Source: Haemophilus sp. HMSC068C11
GTDB lineage: Bacteria; Pseudomonadota; Gammaproteobacteria; Enterobacterales; Pasteurellaceae
Length of the DNA stretch: 64,000 bases
Assembly (NCBI RefSeq): GCF_001815355.1
Contig: NZ_KV820366.1
Coordinates: 1 to 64,000, forward strand
Direction of reading: 5' to 3'
Made by a program: the position numbers and the translations under genes. The notes under the pieces are model-generated. The model was not told the DNA's origin, did no database searches, and saw only the letters and a list, made by a program, of their open reading frames with translations. Within the stretch, counting starts at the first letter, position 1. The number at the start of each line of letters is the position of its first letter. Shown one piece after another: positions 32,341 through 41,637 of the stretch.

Positions 32341-33792
32341 ATGAAATTTATCGTTAAACTTTTTCCTGAAATTATGATTAAAAGCGAAACCGTGCGTAAG
32401 CGTTTCGCGAAAATTTTGACCTCTAATATCCGTAATATTTTACAAAAATATGATGAAGAAACAGCGGTTGTTCGTCATTGGGATTACATCGAAGTGCGGT
32501 CAAAAAATGAAGCCAATCGTGAAGAGTTGATTGCACTTTTACAACGTATTCCAGGTATTCATCATTTTTTAGAAGTAGAAGAAAAACCGTTTACCGATTT
32601 ACATCATATCTTTGAGTTGACCTTAGTGGATGTTGCAGCTCAACTTGAAAACAAAACCTTTTGCGTACGTGTAAAACGGAAAGGTAAACATGATTTCAGT
32701 TCCATTGAAGCAGAACGTTATATCGGTGGTGGTTTAAATCAGCATATTGAAAGTGCAAAAGTACGCTTAAAAAATCCTGATGTGACGGTGCGTATTGATA
32801 TTGAAGATGACAAAATGATGCTGGTGAGAGGTCGTCATGTTGGTCTTGGTGGTTATCCAATTGGGACACAAGAAGACGTGCTTTCATTGATTTCAGGTGG
32901 CTTTGACTCTGGCGTATCCAGTTATATGCTTATTCGTCGTGGTTCTCGTGTGCATTATTGTTTCTTCAATTTAGGTGGGGCTGCTCACGAAATTGGCGTG
33001 AAACAAATGGCTTACCATATTTGGAATCGCTATAGCTCATCTCATAAAGTCCGTTTTATTGCTATTCCTTTTGAAGGCGTAGTGGGCGAGATTTTAGAGA
33101 AAGTTGATAACGGCCAAATGGGTGTCGTGTTAAAACGAATGATGGTGCGAGCTGCAAGTAAAGTTGCACAACGTTTTGATATTCAAGCTATCGTTACCGG
33201 CGAAGCACTCGGACAAGTTTCGAGCCAAACCTTGACCAATTTACGTTTAATTGATGAAGCATCTGATGCGTTAGTATTACGTCCACTTATTACCCATGAT
33301 AAAGAACAAATTATTGCGATGGCGAAAGAGATCGGCACAGATGATATTGCCAAATCAATGCCAGAATTCTGTGGGGTGATTTCTAAAAATCCAACGATTA
33401 AAGCCGTCCGTGAAAAAATTCTTGAAGAAGAAAATCACTTTGATTTTGGCGTGTTGGAAAGTGCGGTTGAAAATGCACAATATTTAGATATCCGTCAAAT
33501 TGCAGAAGAAACCAAGAAAGGAGTGGTGGAAGTGGATACCATTTCAGTGCTTGGTGAAAATGATATTATTTTAGATATTCGTAGTCCTGAAGAGACAGAT
33601 GAAAATCCATTTGAATCAGACGAGCATCAAGTGATGCAATTGCCGTTTTACAAATTATCTTCACAATTCTGTTCATTAGATCAAAGTAAAAATTATGTGC
33701 TTTATTGTGAGCGAGGCGTGATGAGTAAACTGCAAGCGCTTTATTTAAAAGAAAATGGTTTCACGAATGTGAGAGTTTTCGGGAAAAAATAA
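32341..33792 (+). CDS. thiI: tRNA 4-thiouridine synthase / thiamine thiazole sulfurtransferase
   Basis: This 483-residue protein has an N-terminal ferredoxin-like region plus THUMP (about 60-165), the PP-loop ATPase [12 protein letters not shown] (about 183-195), the conserved Cys in MPEFCGVIS and a C-terminal rhodanese domain ending [12 protein letters not shown], whose Cys carries the persulfide. The rhodanese extension is the form that also serves thiazole synthesis in enteric bacteria. The ribosome site is weak (no clear GGAG before the ATG). Confidence 0.97.
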   Translation: MKFIVKLFPEIMIKSETVRKRFAKILTSNIRNILQKYDEETAVVRHWDYIEVRSKNEANREELIALLQRIPGIHHFLEVEEKPFTDLHHIFELTLVDVAAQLENKTFCVRVKRKGKHDFSSIEAERYIGGGLNQHIESAKVRLKNPDVTVRIDIEDDKMMLVRGRHVGLGGYPIGTQEDVLSLISGGFDSGVSSYMLIRRGSRVHYCFFNLGGAAHEIGVKQMAYHIWNRYSSSHKVRFIAIPFEGVVGEILEKVDNGQMGVVLKRMMVRAASKVAQRFDIQAIVTGEALGQVSSQTLTNLRLIDEASDALVLRPLITHDKEQIIAMAKEIGTDDIAKSMPEFCGVISKNPTIKAVREKILEEENHFDFGVLESAVENAQYLDIRQIAEETKKGVVEVDTISVLGENDIILDIRSPEETDENPFESDEHQVMQLPFYKLSSQFCSLDQSKNYVLYCERGVMSKLQALYLKENGFTNVRVFGKK

Positions 33793-33802
33793 ACAAAAAA
33801 TG

Positions 33803-33822
33803 ACCGCACTTTAACGTGCGGT
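33803..33822. terminator. Uptake-signal-derived terminator between thiI and the YvcK gene
   Basis: ACCGCAC (33803-33809) pairs with GTGCGGT (33816-33822), with Ts after and As before, serving the convergent genes. Confidence 0.8.
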
Positions 33823-33826
33823 TTTT

Positions 33827-34774
33827 TTATTCGTAATCTAATTCACCCACTAATTCATCGATAGCTTTGGCAAGTAATGTTCTGTCATGACGATAGCTGA
33901 TATCATCTGCATTCAAGCGTTTAGCTAAGATTTTAACGGAAGAAATGGCAGACAAATCGACCGCACTTTGTTGTTCGCGATAAGGGGTAATGGCGCCATT
34001 AATGATAGGGGCACCGACAATTTCATTAATTTTCTGAATACGATCAGTCAGTGAAAGCTGAGAGGCCGCGCCAATTTCTGTCCCTAAATTATCAATAAAA
34101 ATCACTTTTGCTTTGCTATTACACAGGGCAGTCGCTAATTCAGGTAATAATAATGGTGGCATAATGCTCGTCATGAAACTTCCTGGACCAAGTAAAATGA
34201 CTTCCGCTTGCTCTAATGCTTGGATGGCTTCTTGTGCGGCTTTAACCATAGGCACTAAGAAAAGTGATTGAGGTAATTCCGTTAAATTATCAATGCTCAC
34301 TTCACCGACAATACTGGAGCCTGAACCTAAACTCGCCGCAAGGTGAACAGGTTCTTCTGACATGGGAATAATGTGAGATTTTACTTTGAGTAATTCACGA
34401 ATTAAGTTAATGGCTTCAATAGGGCGAATATGCATATCTTCTAAGGCTTTGAGCATTAAATTGCCTAAATTATGCCCAGAAAGTTCACCTTCACCAGTAA
34501 AGCGGTATTCAAATAATGCAGATGCCGTGCTTGGCTCAATGATGATTTGGTTTAAACAATTACGTAGATCGCCCCATGCGATACCACCTTGTTCTTGGCG
34601 AATACGACCCGTTGAACCGCCGTTATCTGTGGTGGTAACAATACCGGTTAAACGCTCTTTCATAAAACTAAGCGCCGATAATACACGCCCTAATCCATGA
34701 CCACCACCAATGGCAACAATATGTTTGATTTCGTCTAAATGTTCATGACGGCTGTGACGAGATAAATCGGACAT
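33827..34774 (-). CDS. yvcK: YvcK/CofD-family nucleotide-sugar binding protein
   Basis: A 315-residue protein of the YvcK (gluconeogenesis factor; E. coli YbhK) family, related to the CofD fold. It opens with IVAIGGGHGLGRVLSAL, followed by TGIVTTTDNGGSTGRIR and WGDLRNCL, then ILLGPGSFMTSIMPPLL. Bacillus YvcK binds UDP-GlcNAc and links carbon source to cell-wall precursor supply; the role in gamma-proteobacteria is unclear. AAGGAAGAAAA precedes the ATG. In E. coli its homologue lies next to moaA, as here. Confidence 0.9.
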   Translation of the reverse strand: MSDLSRHSRHEHLDEIKHIVAIGGGHGLGRVLSALSFMKERLTGIVTTTDNGGSTGRIRQEQGGIAWGDLRNCLNQIIIEPSTASALFEYRFTGEGELSGHNLGNLMLKALEDMHIRPIEAINLIRELLKVKSHIIPMSEEPVHLAASLGSGSSIVGEVSIDNLTELPQSLFLVPMVKAAQEAIQALEQAEVILLGPGSFMTSIMPPLLLPELATALCNSKAKVIFIDNLGTEIGAASQLSLTDRIQKINEIVGAPIINGAITPYREQQSAVDLSAISSVKILAKRLNADDISYRHDRTLLAKAIDELVGELDYE

Positions 34775-34885
34775 TTTTCTTCCTTTTTTACCTATAAATA
34801 ATTATAAAAAATAATGTTATATATTTTTTTATATAAGTTAATGCTGTTATTTTTATTAATATAGTCGGGTTATTCTACCAAATTA

Positions 34886-34915
34886 TTGCTATTAACCGCT
34901 TGCTTTTATTACAAT
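34886..34915 (+). promoter_or_regulatory. Candidate moaA promoter
   Basis: TTGCTA (34886-34891) and TACAAT (34910-34915) are separated by 18 bases. A start near 34922 would give a leader of about 140 bases containing the Moco riboswitch. Confidence 0.5.
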
Positions 34916-34939
34916 ACCAACACAATTTATTTTTAACGC

Positions 34940-35042
34940 ATAACTCCGAGCTTGTTTAGCCTAAGTTTCACAAGAAATACGGCGGCAAGCCAATAACGCG
35001 GTACGTTATTCAGGGATACGCTGGAAACGGTTTATCCTCTCC
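34940..35042 (+). promoter_or_regulatory. Molybdenum-cofactor (Moco) riboswitch
   Basis: The moaA leader contains the conserved Moco-RNA elements as I recall them: ACTCCGAGC, GCCTAAGTTTCAC, the ACGGCGGCAAGCC block and the later GGATACGCTGGAAACGG segment, just before the ribosome site. Moco or Wco RNA motifs precede moaABCDE in many gamma-proteobacteria and reduce expression when cofactor is plentiful. Boundaries are approximate; I could not run a covariance model. Confidence 0.8.
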
Positions 35043-35061
35043 ATATTTAGAAAGGTGTAAA

Positions 35062-36075
35062 ATGCAATCCATTCCTATCAAGAACGTAGGAGAGTCTCGC
35101 TTAGTCGATCCTTTCCAACGCCAATATTACTATCTACGACTGTCGATTACCGATCAGTGTAATTTTCGTTGTACCTATTGTTTGCCTGATGGTTATCAAC
35201 CCGAAGCTAACAAACCAAGTTTCTTAACCTTAAAAGAAATTACCCATCTTGCTCAAGCGTTTGCTGAAATGGGCACAGAGAAAATCCGTTTAACGGGTGG
35301 CGAACCGACTTTACGCAAAGATTTTATTTCTATTGCTGAAAGCATTGCTAATATTGATGGAATCCGTCAATTAGCCGTCACGACAAATGGCTATCGCATG
35401 GCAAAAGATGTGGCTGATTGGAAGAAAGCAGGGATTACGTCTATTAATGTCAGTGTTGATAGCTTAGATCCGAAAATGTTCCATCAAATTACGGGTATCA
35501 ATAAATTTGATGACGTGATGCGCGGTATCGATCGTGCATTTGAAGTGGGCTACAACAAAGTCAAAGTCAATTCAGTTTTGATGAAAAATTTGAATGACAA
35601 AGAGTTTGAGCAATTCCTTGTTTGGGTGAAAGATCGCCCAATTCAAATGCGCTTTATCGAACTCATGCAAACGGGCGAAATGGATAGTTTCTTTGATAAA
35701 TTCCATCTTTCAGGACAAGTATTAGCGGATAAATTGCTGCAAAACGGTTGGCAATTACAACACAAATCCCATACTGATGGTCCTGCTAAAGTATTCACGC
35801 ATCCTGATTATGCAGGCGAAATTGGCTTAATCATGCCTTATGAGAAGAATTTCTGCGCAAGCTGTAATCGTCTCAGAGTATCAGCGAAGGGCAAACTTCA
35901 TCTCTGTTTATTCGGCGAAGAAGGCATTGAATTACGTGATTTATTGCAATCCCATGAACAGCAAGATATTTTGCAAGCACGTATTTTTTCTGCACTGCAA
36001 GGCAAACGTGAACATCATTATTTGCATATCGGTGATAGTGGCGTAAGAAATCATTTAGCCTCTATCGGTGGCTAA
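35062..36075 (+). CDS. moaA: GTP 3',8-cyclase
   Basis: A 337-residue radical-SAM enzyme and first step of molybdopterin synthesis. The N-terminal cluster motif [10 protein letters not shown] binds the SAM-cleaving 4Fe-4S. The C-terminal [20 protein letters not shown] holds the second cluster that binds [15 protein letters not shown] and the essential C-terminal Gly-Gly are present. It is the first gene of moaACDE, behind the riboswitch. No moaB is in the operon. Confidence 0.98.
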   Translation: MQSIPIKNVGESRLVDPFQRQYYYLRLSITDQCNFRCTYCLPDGYQPEANKPSFLTLKEITHLAQAFAEMGTEKIRLTGGEPTLRKDFISIAESIANIDGIRQLAVTTNGYRMAKDVADWKKAGITSINVSVDSLDPKMFHQITGINKFDDVMRGIDRAFEVGYNKVKVNSVLMKNLNDKEFEQFLVWVKDRPIQMRFIELMQTGEMDSFFDKFHLSGQVLADKLLQNGWQLQHKSHTDGPAKVFTHPDYAGEIGLIMPYEKNFCASCNRLRVSAKGKLHLCLFGEEGIELRDLLQSHEQQDILQARIFSALQGKREHHYLHIGDSGVRNHLASIGG

Positions 36076-36163
36076 AAGAAAATAGGTGAATTTAGCTATT
36101 CACTTATTTTGCTTTTGTCACACATGTAAAACATTCAATATTTTAACCGCACTTTATTTTATT

Positions 36164-36646
36164 ATGACTACATTTACGCATATCAATTCTCAAGGCGAAG
36201 CCAATATGGTGGATGTTTCTGTAAAAGCAGAGACTGTTCGTGAAGCTCGTGCCGAAGCCATCGTGACTATGTCAAAAGAAACCCTTGCTATGATCGTGGA
36301 AGGCAAACATCATAAAGGCGATGTATTTGCTACAGCACGTATTGCAGGTATTCAAGCCGCAAAACGTACTTGGGAACTTATCCCGCTTTGCCATCCATTG
36401 TTACTTTCTAAAGTAGAAGTGAATTTAGAACCGTTACTTGAAACCAATCAAGTTCATATTCAATCTCTTTGTAAATTAACTGGAAAAACCGGCGTAGAGA
36501 TGGAAGCATTAACGGCAGCAAGCGTAGCAGCCTTAACCATTTACGATATGTGTAAAGCCGTACAAAAAGACATGGTGATTGAACACGTTCGTCTGTTAGA
36601 AAAGAGCGGTGGAAAATCCGGCCATTTTATTGCGGAGGAAAAATAA
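36164..36646 (+). CDS. moaC: Cyclic pyranopterin monophosphate synthase
   Basis: This 160-residue enzyme converts the MoaA product to cyclic pyranopterin monophosphate. The core shows [27 protein letters not shown] and [20 protein letters not shown] with the catalytic lysine near [10 protein letters not shown]. The ATG at 36164 matches the family; a longer frame from 36086 would include non-homologous sequence and an uptake signal. It is 88 bases after moaA. Confidence 0.97.
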   Translation: MTTFTHINSQGEANMVDVSVKAETVREARAEAIVTMSKETLAMIVEGKHHKGDVFATARIAGIQAAKRTWELIPLCHPLLLSKVEVNLEPLLETNQVHIQSLCKLTGKTGVEMEALTAASVAALTIYDMCKAVQKDMVIEHVRLLEKSGGKSGHFIAEEK

Positions 36647-36647
36647 G

Positions 36648-36893
36648 ATGTTAAATGTTTTATTTTTTGCTCAAACTCGAGAATTAATTGGCGTCGATTC
36701 TATTCAGCTTGAAGGCGATTTTGCGACAGCGGAAGCGGTACGTGAACATCTCGCTCAAAAAGGTGACAGATGGGCGTTAGCGTTAGAAAAAGGGAAGCTT
36801 TTAGTCGCTATCAATCAAACCTTGATGCCATTAGAAAGTGCGGTCAAAAATGGGGATGAAATTGCATTTTTCCCACCGGTAACAGGGGGTTAA
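36648..36893 (+). CDS. moaD: Molybdopterin synthase sulfur carrier subunit
   Basis: An 81-residue ubiquitin-like protein ending FFPPVTGG, whose C-terminal glycine carries the thiocarboxylate. The ATG at 36648 follows the moaC stop by one base, with GGAGG inside the end of moaC. An embedded uptake signal encodes the ESAVKN stretch. Confidence 0.97.
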   Translation: MLNVLFFAQTRELIGVDSIQLEGDFATAEAVREHLAQKGDRWALALEKGKLLVAINQTLMPLESAVKNGDEIAFFPPVTGG

Positions 36894-37346
36894 ATGACGG
36901 ATATTCAAATTTCAGTACAAGAACAACCGTTTGATCAAAATGCCGTTTACCGATGGCTTTCTGAGCAACATTCGGTTGGCGCAACGGTTATTTTTGTGGG
37001 TAAAGTTCGCGATCTTAATTTAGGTGATGAGGTATCCAGCTTATACTTAGAACATTATCCCGCCATGACGGAAAAAGCCTTACGTGAAATTGTAGAACAG
37101 GCTAAAGCCCGTTGGGATATCCAGCGAGTGTCTGTGATACATCGAGTAGGACTTTTGCATACCGGCGATGAAATTGTTTTAGTCGGCATCAGTTCTGCTC
37201 ACCGAGGTGATGCTTACCACGCCAATGAATTTATTATGGACTTCTTAAAATCCAAAGCGCCGTTCTGGAAAAAAGAACAAACCAATCAAGGTGAGCGTTG
37301 GATTGAAGCAAGAGAGAGCGATAAAGAAGCGTTAAATAAGTGGTAA
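36894..37346 (+). CDS. moaE: Molybdopterin synthase catalytic subunit
   Basis: The 150-residue partner of MoaD inserts sulfur into cyclic pyranopterin. YLEHYPAMTEKALREI, RVGLLHTGDEIVLVGI, SAHRGDAYHANEFIMDFLK and the lysine in KSKAPFWKKE are diagnostic. The ATG follows the moaD stop codon with no spacing. It is the last gene of the operon. Confidence 0.97.
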   Translation: MTDIQISVQEQPFDQNAVYRWLSEQHSVGATVIFVGKVRDLNLGDEVSSLYLEHYPAMTEKALREIVEQAKARWDIQRVSVIHRVGLLHTGDEIVLVGISSAHRGDAYHANEFIMDFLKSKAPFWKKEQTNQGERWIEARESDKEALNKW

Positions 37347-37361
37347 TTCAATATAAAAAAT

Positions 37362-37381
37362 ATGGTCATTTTTATGGCCAT
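37362..37381 (+). terminator. Weak hairpin terminator after moaE
   Basis: ATGGTCAT (37362-37369) pairs with ATGGCCAT (37374-37381), with a G-T wobble, followed by TTTTACTTTT. Confidence 0.6.
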
Positions 37382-37434
37382 TTTTACTTTTATTAGCAGA
37401 ATAAGTATATAATTATACATATACTTTAAGTTGT

Positions 37435-37467
37435 TAATTTATCTTTAATTTATCTTTAATTTATCTT
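37435..37467 (+). repeat. Three perfect 11-bp tandem repeats upstream of an adhesin gene
   Basis: The unit TAATTTATCTT occurs three times head to tail at 37435, 37446 and 37457, starting about 190 bases before the adhesin ATG. Eleven bases is close to one helical turn, so changes in copy number would alter promoter spacing with little change of phase. Short promoter repeats are a known route to phase-variable adhesin expression in Haemophilus and Neisseria. Confidence 0.85.
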
Positions 37468-37516
37468 TACATTACATTTAACTTCTCCATAAAAAAACTA
37501 TTCTTTGTCAGCTTTT

Positions 37517-37531
37517 GTAAAATCTTGTAAA
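37517..37531 (+). promoter_or_regulatory. CpxR-like box upstream of the first trimeric autotransporter
   Basis: GTAAA (37517-37521) and GTAAA (37527-37531) are separated by five bases, the enteric CpxR pattern, about 96 bases before the start codon. Similar boxes precede two other envelope genes here. Confidence 0.4.
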
Positions 37532-37626
37532 TTATCTGTTAATTGCTGAGTTTCCTATTATACTTATTCGGAATCAAGATTTTGTTTGTCTTGACTACTT
37601 ATTTTTAGATTATAGGAAACTTTAAT

Positions 37627-40209
37627 ATGAATCATGTTTTTAAAATTATTTGGAATACAGTAAACCAATGCTGGATTGCTGTTTCAGAACTAAGCAAATC
37701 TGTGGGTAAATCATCTCAAACTGATAAACGTAAAACATTAAATGTAATTATTGGCGCTGCAGTTTTAGCAGGTGCAACTACAAGCGCGATGGCTGAAACC
37801 AATGTGGTATCAAATGATCAAGGAAATATTGTTGGAGGTATCGGTGCGAGAGCCCTTGGTGGAACCGGTACAACAGGGAATTCTGTTGTTTTAGGTAATA
37901 AAGCTAAATCTGAAACAACTGAGAGCGTAGTAATTGGTGGTAATACTACAAATACAGGACGTTGGTCTGTAACTTTAGGTGATAAAGCTGATGGTAATTC
38001 TCAATATGGCGTGACGATTGGTAATAGAGCCTATAGTGGTAAAGGTACAAACGCAATTGCTATCGGCTTAATGGCTAAAACTTCTAATGAGAAAGCGGGT
38101 GGAAATAGCCAAACTGCTGTAGGGGTGGCATCTTATGCTGATGGTGAAGGGGCTTCAGCCTTTGGTGCAACAGCAAATGCAACAGGCGCTCTAGCAACCG
38201 CTGTTGGTCGAAACTCGAAAGCTCTCGCACAAAGTGCATCAGCATTGGGAGATAGTGCATCAGCTTCAGCATGGGGCGCAACTGCATTAGGCGTTGGCGC
38301 ATCTGCTAGAGCGAATAATTCTATTGCAGTTGGTTCTCAAGCAGTAACAGAAGGGCAAGAATCCACCGCGTTAGGTCGCCGCTCTTATGCTGGAGCTCAA
38401 AGTGCAACAGCTTTAGGTACAGGTGCAAACGCTAGTGCAATCGTTTCGACTGCTGTAGGTAATGGGGCTAAAGCGAGTGAAGTAGGAGCTTCAGCATTAG
38501 GTAACGGTGCAGATGCTAGTGGTAGAGGTTCAATGGCTTTCGGTTATGCATCTAAAGCTTCAGCAGTGGATGCATTGGCAACTGGTTCTAATGCTAATGC
38601 TTCATCAATGAATGCCGTTGCGGTTGGTAAAAATAGTAATTCCTCTGCTGTTAATGCTATTGCTCTTGGTACATCTAGTAACGTCTCTGGGGTTAGTGCT
38701 GTTGTGATTGGTACTCAAGCTAAAGGTACGCATGAAAACTCTGTGACATTGGGTTCTTATTCAAGTAGTGCAGCCAATGATTTTGATAAGACAGCAAAAG
38801 CTTTATCTTATTTTGGTGATAAGAGCAGCGTGACAGTTAACTACAATGGTACTTCTTCAACTCAAAAAGGTGCAGTATCTGTTGGTGATGGAAAACTTGT
38901 TCGCCAGATCCAAAATGTGGGTGCAGGTCGAATTACTGATAAATCAACCGACGCAGTAAATGGTAGCCAGTTGTATCAAGCGTATTACAATGCAGGCTTT
39001 AATATTCAAAACAATGATACTGACACATCACGTATTAATACCAATGGCAAAGTAAATTTTGTGAATGGTAAGAATACCAAAGTGGTTGTTGAAGATGGTG
39101 ATAATGCTGCTAATATTACAGTGAATTTAAAAGATGATATTACTGTTAATAATGTTACAGCTAATAATCTCACCGTAGGACCTGTTACGATTAATCAAGA
39201 TGGTATTAATGCAGGTGATAAAAAAATCACTCATGTATCAAATGGTACAATTTCAGCAGATAGTAAAGATGCTGTGAATGGTAGCCAATTATATGCAGCG
39301 AAGAACGAGCTTAATACCAATATTACTAAAGCCGCAGCGGCAGCTAAAACAGAAGTAAAAGCTGGAACAAATGTAGAGGTTACTTCTGAAACTGGTGCGA
39401 ATAATCAAACGATTTACACCGTTAATGCAAAAGACACTTCCGCATCAGTTGAAGCTGCTTCTGATGCTGTTACAGTAACAGTTGGTGAAAAAACAGAAGT
39501 TAAAAATGGTATTTCTGTTACCACAGTAACCAATTACAAAGTGGATCTTTCACAAAAAACCAAAGATGAAATCAAAAATGCAGGTGGTCGTGGATTTAAC
39601 GTGACTGCAAGTGCATCTGAAGGTACTGTTGTAAATGAAGTGACAGAAGAAACGGTTCAATCTACTGCAACAAAAATGGATAAGTTAACACTTGATGCGG
39701 GTAAAAATATTAAATTAACTCACAAAAAAGGCAAAGTGTTAAGCGTTGCTGTGTCTGATACACCGACATTCAAAAATGTAACTACAACAGGTGACGTTAA
39801 CGTTGGTGGTACTATCCATGCACATGGTGGATTAGATATGCACAATAATCGTATTGTAAATGTGGCTGATCCGAAAGACCCAACTGATGCAGTAAATAAA
39901 CGCTATGTTGATAATGCAGTGAAAAACATTAATAACAACATCAATCGTTTAGACAACAAAATTGATCACGTTGATCGTAAATTACGAGCAGGTATTGCAG
40001 GTGCGACAGCGATTTCTTTCTTACAACGTCCAAATGAAGCGGGTAAAAGCTTAGTTTCTGTTGGTGTTGGTGGTTATCGCAATGAAAATGCAATCGCAGT
40101 TGGTTATGGCCGAAATTCTGATAACAACAAAATTTCGATTAAAGTTGGTGCAAGTATCAATTCCCGCAGTGATGTAAACTGGGGCGGAAGCATCGGTTAC
40201 CAATGGTAA
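37627..40209 (+). CDS. Trimeric autotransporter adhesin (Hia/YadA-type) with ESPR
   Basis: An 860-residue type Vc surface protein. Residues 1 to about 36 are an extended signal peptide region (NHVFKIIWNTVNQCWIAVSE), followed by a hydrophobic signal cut near TTSAMA/ET (about residue 56). Residues about 90-390 are YadA-like head repeats (ALGxxAxASxxxSTAVG pattern). Neck motifs with DAVNGSQLY occur at about 440 and 550, then a Thr/Val/Lys-rich stalk, coiled coil and the 12-strand-trimer anchor (LRAGIAGATAISFL to terminal GYQW). It likely mediates adhesion or autoaggregation; the receptor is unknown. The upstream 37347-37626 region carries an 11-bp repeat array and a CpxR-like box. A hairpin terminator follows. 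Confidence 0.95.
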   Translation: MNHVFKIIWNTVNQCWIAVSELSKSVGKSSQTDKRKTLNVIIGAAVLAGATTSAMAETNVVSNDQGNIVGGIGARALGGTGTTGNSVVLGNKAKSETTESVVIGGNTTNTGRWSVTLGDKADGNSQYGVTIGNRAYSGKGTNAIAIGLMAKTSNEKAGGNSQTAVGVASYADGEGASAFGATANATGALATAVGRNSKALAQSASALGDSASASAWGATALGVGASARANNSIAVGSQAVTEGQESTALGRRSYAGAQSATALGTGANASAIVSTAVGNGAKASEVGASALGNGADASGRGSMAFGYASKASAVDALATGSNANASSMNAVAVGKNSNSSAVNAIALGTSSNVSGVSAVVIGTQAKGTHENSVTLGSYSSSAANDFDKTAKALSYFGDKSSVTVNYNGTSSTQKGAVSVGDGKLVRQIQNVGAGRITDKSTDAVNGSQLYQAYYNAGFNIQNNDTDTSRINTNGKVNFVNGKNTKVVVEDGDNAANITVNLKDDITVNNVTANNLTVGPVTINQDGINAGDKKITHVSNGTISADSKDAVNGSQLYAAKNELNTNITKAAAAAKTEVKAGTNVEVTSETGANNQTIYTVNAKDTSASVEAASDAVTVTVGEKTEVKNGISVTTVTNYKVDLSQKTKDEIKNAGGRGFNVTASASEGTVVNEVTEETVQSTATKMDKLTLDAGKNIKLTHKKGKVLSVAVSDTPTFKNVTTTGDVNVGGTIHAHGGLDMHNNRIVNVADPKDPTDAVNKRYVDNAVKNINNNINRLDNKIDHVDRKLRAGIAGATAISFLQRPNEAGKSLVSVGVGGYRNENAIAVGYGRNSDNNKISIKVGASINSRSDVNWGGSIGYQW

Positions 40210-40220
40210 TTATTTGATAA

Positions 40221-40244
40221 AAAGGCAGAGTAAAATCTGCCTTT
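40221..40244 (+). terminator. Rho-independent terminator of the first adhesin gene
   Basis: A perfect 9-bp stem (40221-40229 with 40236-40244) is followed by a T run, 11 bases after the stop. Confidence 0.9.
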
Positions 40245-40264
40245 TTTTATTATATTGAGATGAA

Positions 40265-40296
40265 AAAAAGTGCGGTCAAATTTAACCGCACTTTTT
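40265..40296. terminator. Paired-uptake-signal terminator after aspC
   Basis: A near-perfect palindrome (40265-40280 with 40281-40296, one mismatch) made of two inverted uptake signals lies 11 bases after the aspC stop. Confidence 0.82.
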
Positions 40297-40307
40297 GTTT
40301 TTATTGA

Positions 40308-41498
40308 TTAAAGCACTTTTACAATGCTTTCACATAAATAACGAATATTGTCCTCAGTGATCCCAGCCACATTGATACGACCAGAACGAACAGCGTAAAT
40401 CGCAAATTCTTCTTTTAAGCGATCAACTTGTTCAGGTGATAAGCCGCTGAAAGAGAACATACCGTTTTGTTCCATGATAAAGCTGAAATCTTGTTCTGCA
40501 CCGTATTCTTTTAATAACTGAACGAATAAGTGGCGCATTTTTTTGATGCGTTCACGCATTTCAGTTAATTCATTTTCCCAGTCTTGACGAAGTTGTGGAT
40601 CATTTAACACCGTTGCTACGGTCGCCCCACCGTGAGATGCTGGGTTAGAGTAGAGGGTACGAATAATTGATTTCACCTGTGTTAATGCTGTTGAAGCAAT
40701 TTCTGCATTTTCAGCCACAAGGGTAAAAGCACCTACACGCTCATTGTATAAACCAAAGTTTTTAGAGAATGAGCTCGCCACTAATAATTCTTTATGATTT
40801 GCTGCAAAAGCACGTAAACCGTAAGCATCTTGGTCTAAGCCATTGGCTAAACCTTGATAAGCAAAGTCAAAGAGTGGTAACCAGCCATTTTTTGCTGAAA
40901 GCGCAGCTAATTCTTGCCATTGTTCAGGGGTTGGGTCAATACCAGTTGGGTTGTGGCAGCAACCGTGTAACAGCACCACATCGCCTTCGCTTGCTTGGCT
41001 TAAATCTTCAAGTAAATGTTCCCAGTCAAGGGCTTTGCGTTCAGCATCATAATAACGATATTCACGAATCGTCATGCCTACCGCATTGAAAATTGCATTG
41101 TGGTTAGGCCATGTTGGTGTACTAATCCACACATTTTGTGCTTTGGTTTGGCGTTTAATGAATTCCGCAGCAATGCGTAATGCACCTGTACCACCTAAAC
41201 TTTGCGCAGTTCTTGCGCGGTTTGCTTTAATTACATCAGAATCTTTACCGAAAAGGAGCTCTTTTGTGCGTTCGTTATAATCGGCAATACCATCGATAGT
41301 CAGATAGTTTTTCGTTTTTTCGTTATCAAATAAGCGTTTTTCGGCTTCTTTTACCGCACGCATAATTGGCGTTGTACCTTGTGCATCTTTATAAACGCCA
41401 ATACCTAAATTAATTTTATTTTCACGCGTTTCAGATTTGAATGCTTCGCCTAAGCCTAAGATAGGATCGGCCGGAGCCGCTTTGATATGTTCAAACAT
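40308..41498 (-). CDS. aspC: Aspartate aminotransferase (class I, PLP)
   Basis: This 396-residue enzyme matches E. coli AspC/TyrB length. The PLP lysine is in [16 protein letters not shown]. The substrate-binding [22 protein letters not shown] and C-terminal arginine in RINVAG are clear. It transfers amino groups between aspartate, glutamate and probably aromatic amino acids; AspC versus TyrB preference cannot be decided from sequence alone. AAGGAAAAGCT precedes the ATG. Confidence 0.94.
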   Translation of the reverse strand: MFEHIKAAPADPILGLGEAFKSETRENKINLGIGVYKDAQGTTPIMRAVKEAEKRLFDNEKTKNYLTIDGIADYNERTKELLFGKDSDVIKANRARTAQSLGGTGALRIAAEFIKRQTKAQNVWISTPTWPNHNAIFNAVGMTIREYRYYDAERKALDWEHLLEDLSQASEGDVVLLHGCCHNPTGIDPTPEQWQELAALSAKNGWLPLFDFAYQGLANGLDQDAYGLRAFAANHKELLVASSFSKNFGLYNERVGAFTLVAENAEIASTALTQVKSIIRTLYSNPASHGGATVATVLNDPQLRQDWENELTEMRERIKKMRHLFVQLLKEYGAEQDFSFIMEQNGMFSFSGLSPEQVDRLKEEFAIYAVRSGRINVAGITEDNIRYLCESIVKVL

Positions 41499-41581
41499 AG
41501 CTTTTCCTTATGTATGTGTTGTGGGATGAGTAAATTTATACTTCAGCCGATAGATTTTATCAAGAAGAACCTAATAAAAAT

Positions 41582-41627
41582 CAACCGCACTTTGATGTTT
41601 TTAGATATTCATCAAAAAGTGCGGTTG
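41582..41627. terminator. Paired-uptake-signal hairpin after purK
   Basis: CAACCGCACTT (41582-41592) pairs with AAGTGCGGTTG (41617-41627), extended by GATG/CATC, with T runs on both strands. It lies 11 bases after the purK stop. Confidence 0.82.
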
Positions 41628-41637
41628 TTTTTTTCGA

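Noticed and set aside
36086-36163. Longer moaC start with 26 extra residues
   Set aside because: The extra residues are Cys/Phe-rich and unlike MoaC, and the stretch contains an uptake signal; the ATG at 36164 matches the family.
37800-38800. Regularly spaced repeats inside the first adhesin, superficially array-like
   Set aside because: They are imperfect coding repeats of the YadA head, with codon-level variation and no constant spacers, so not a CRISPR array.
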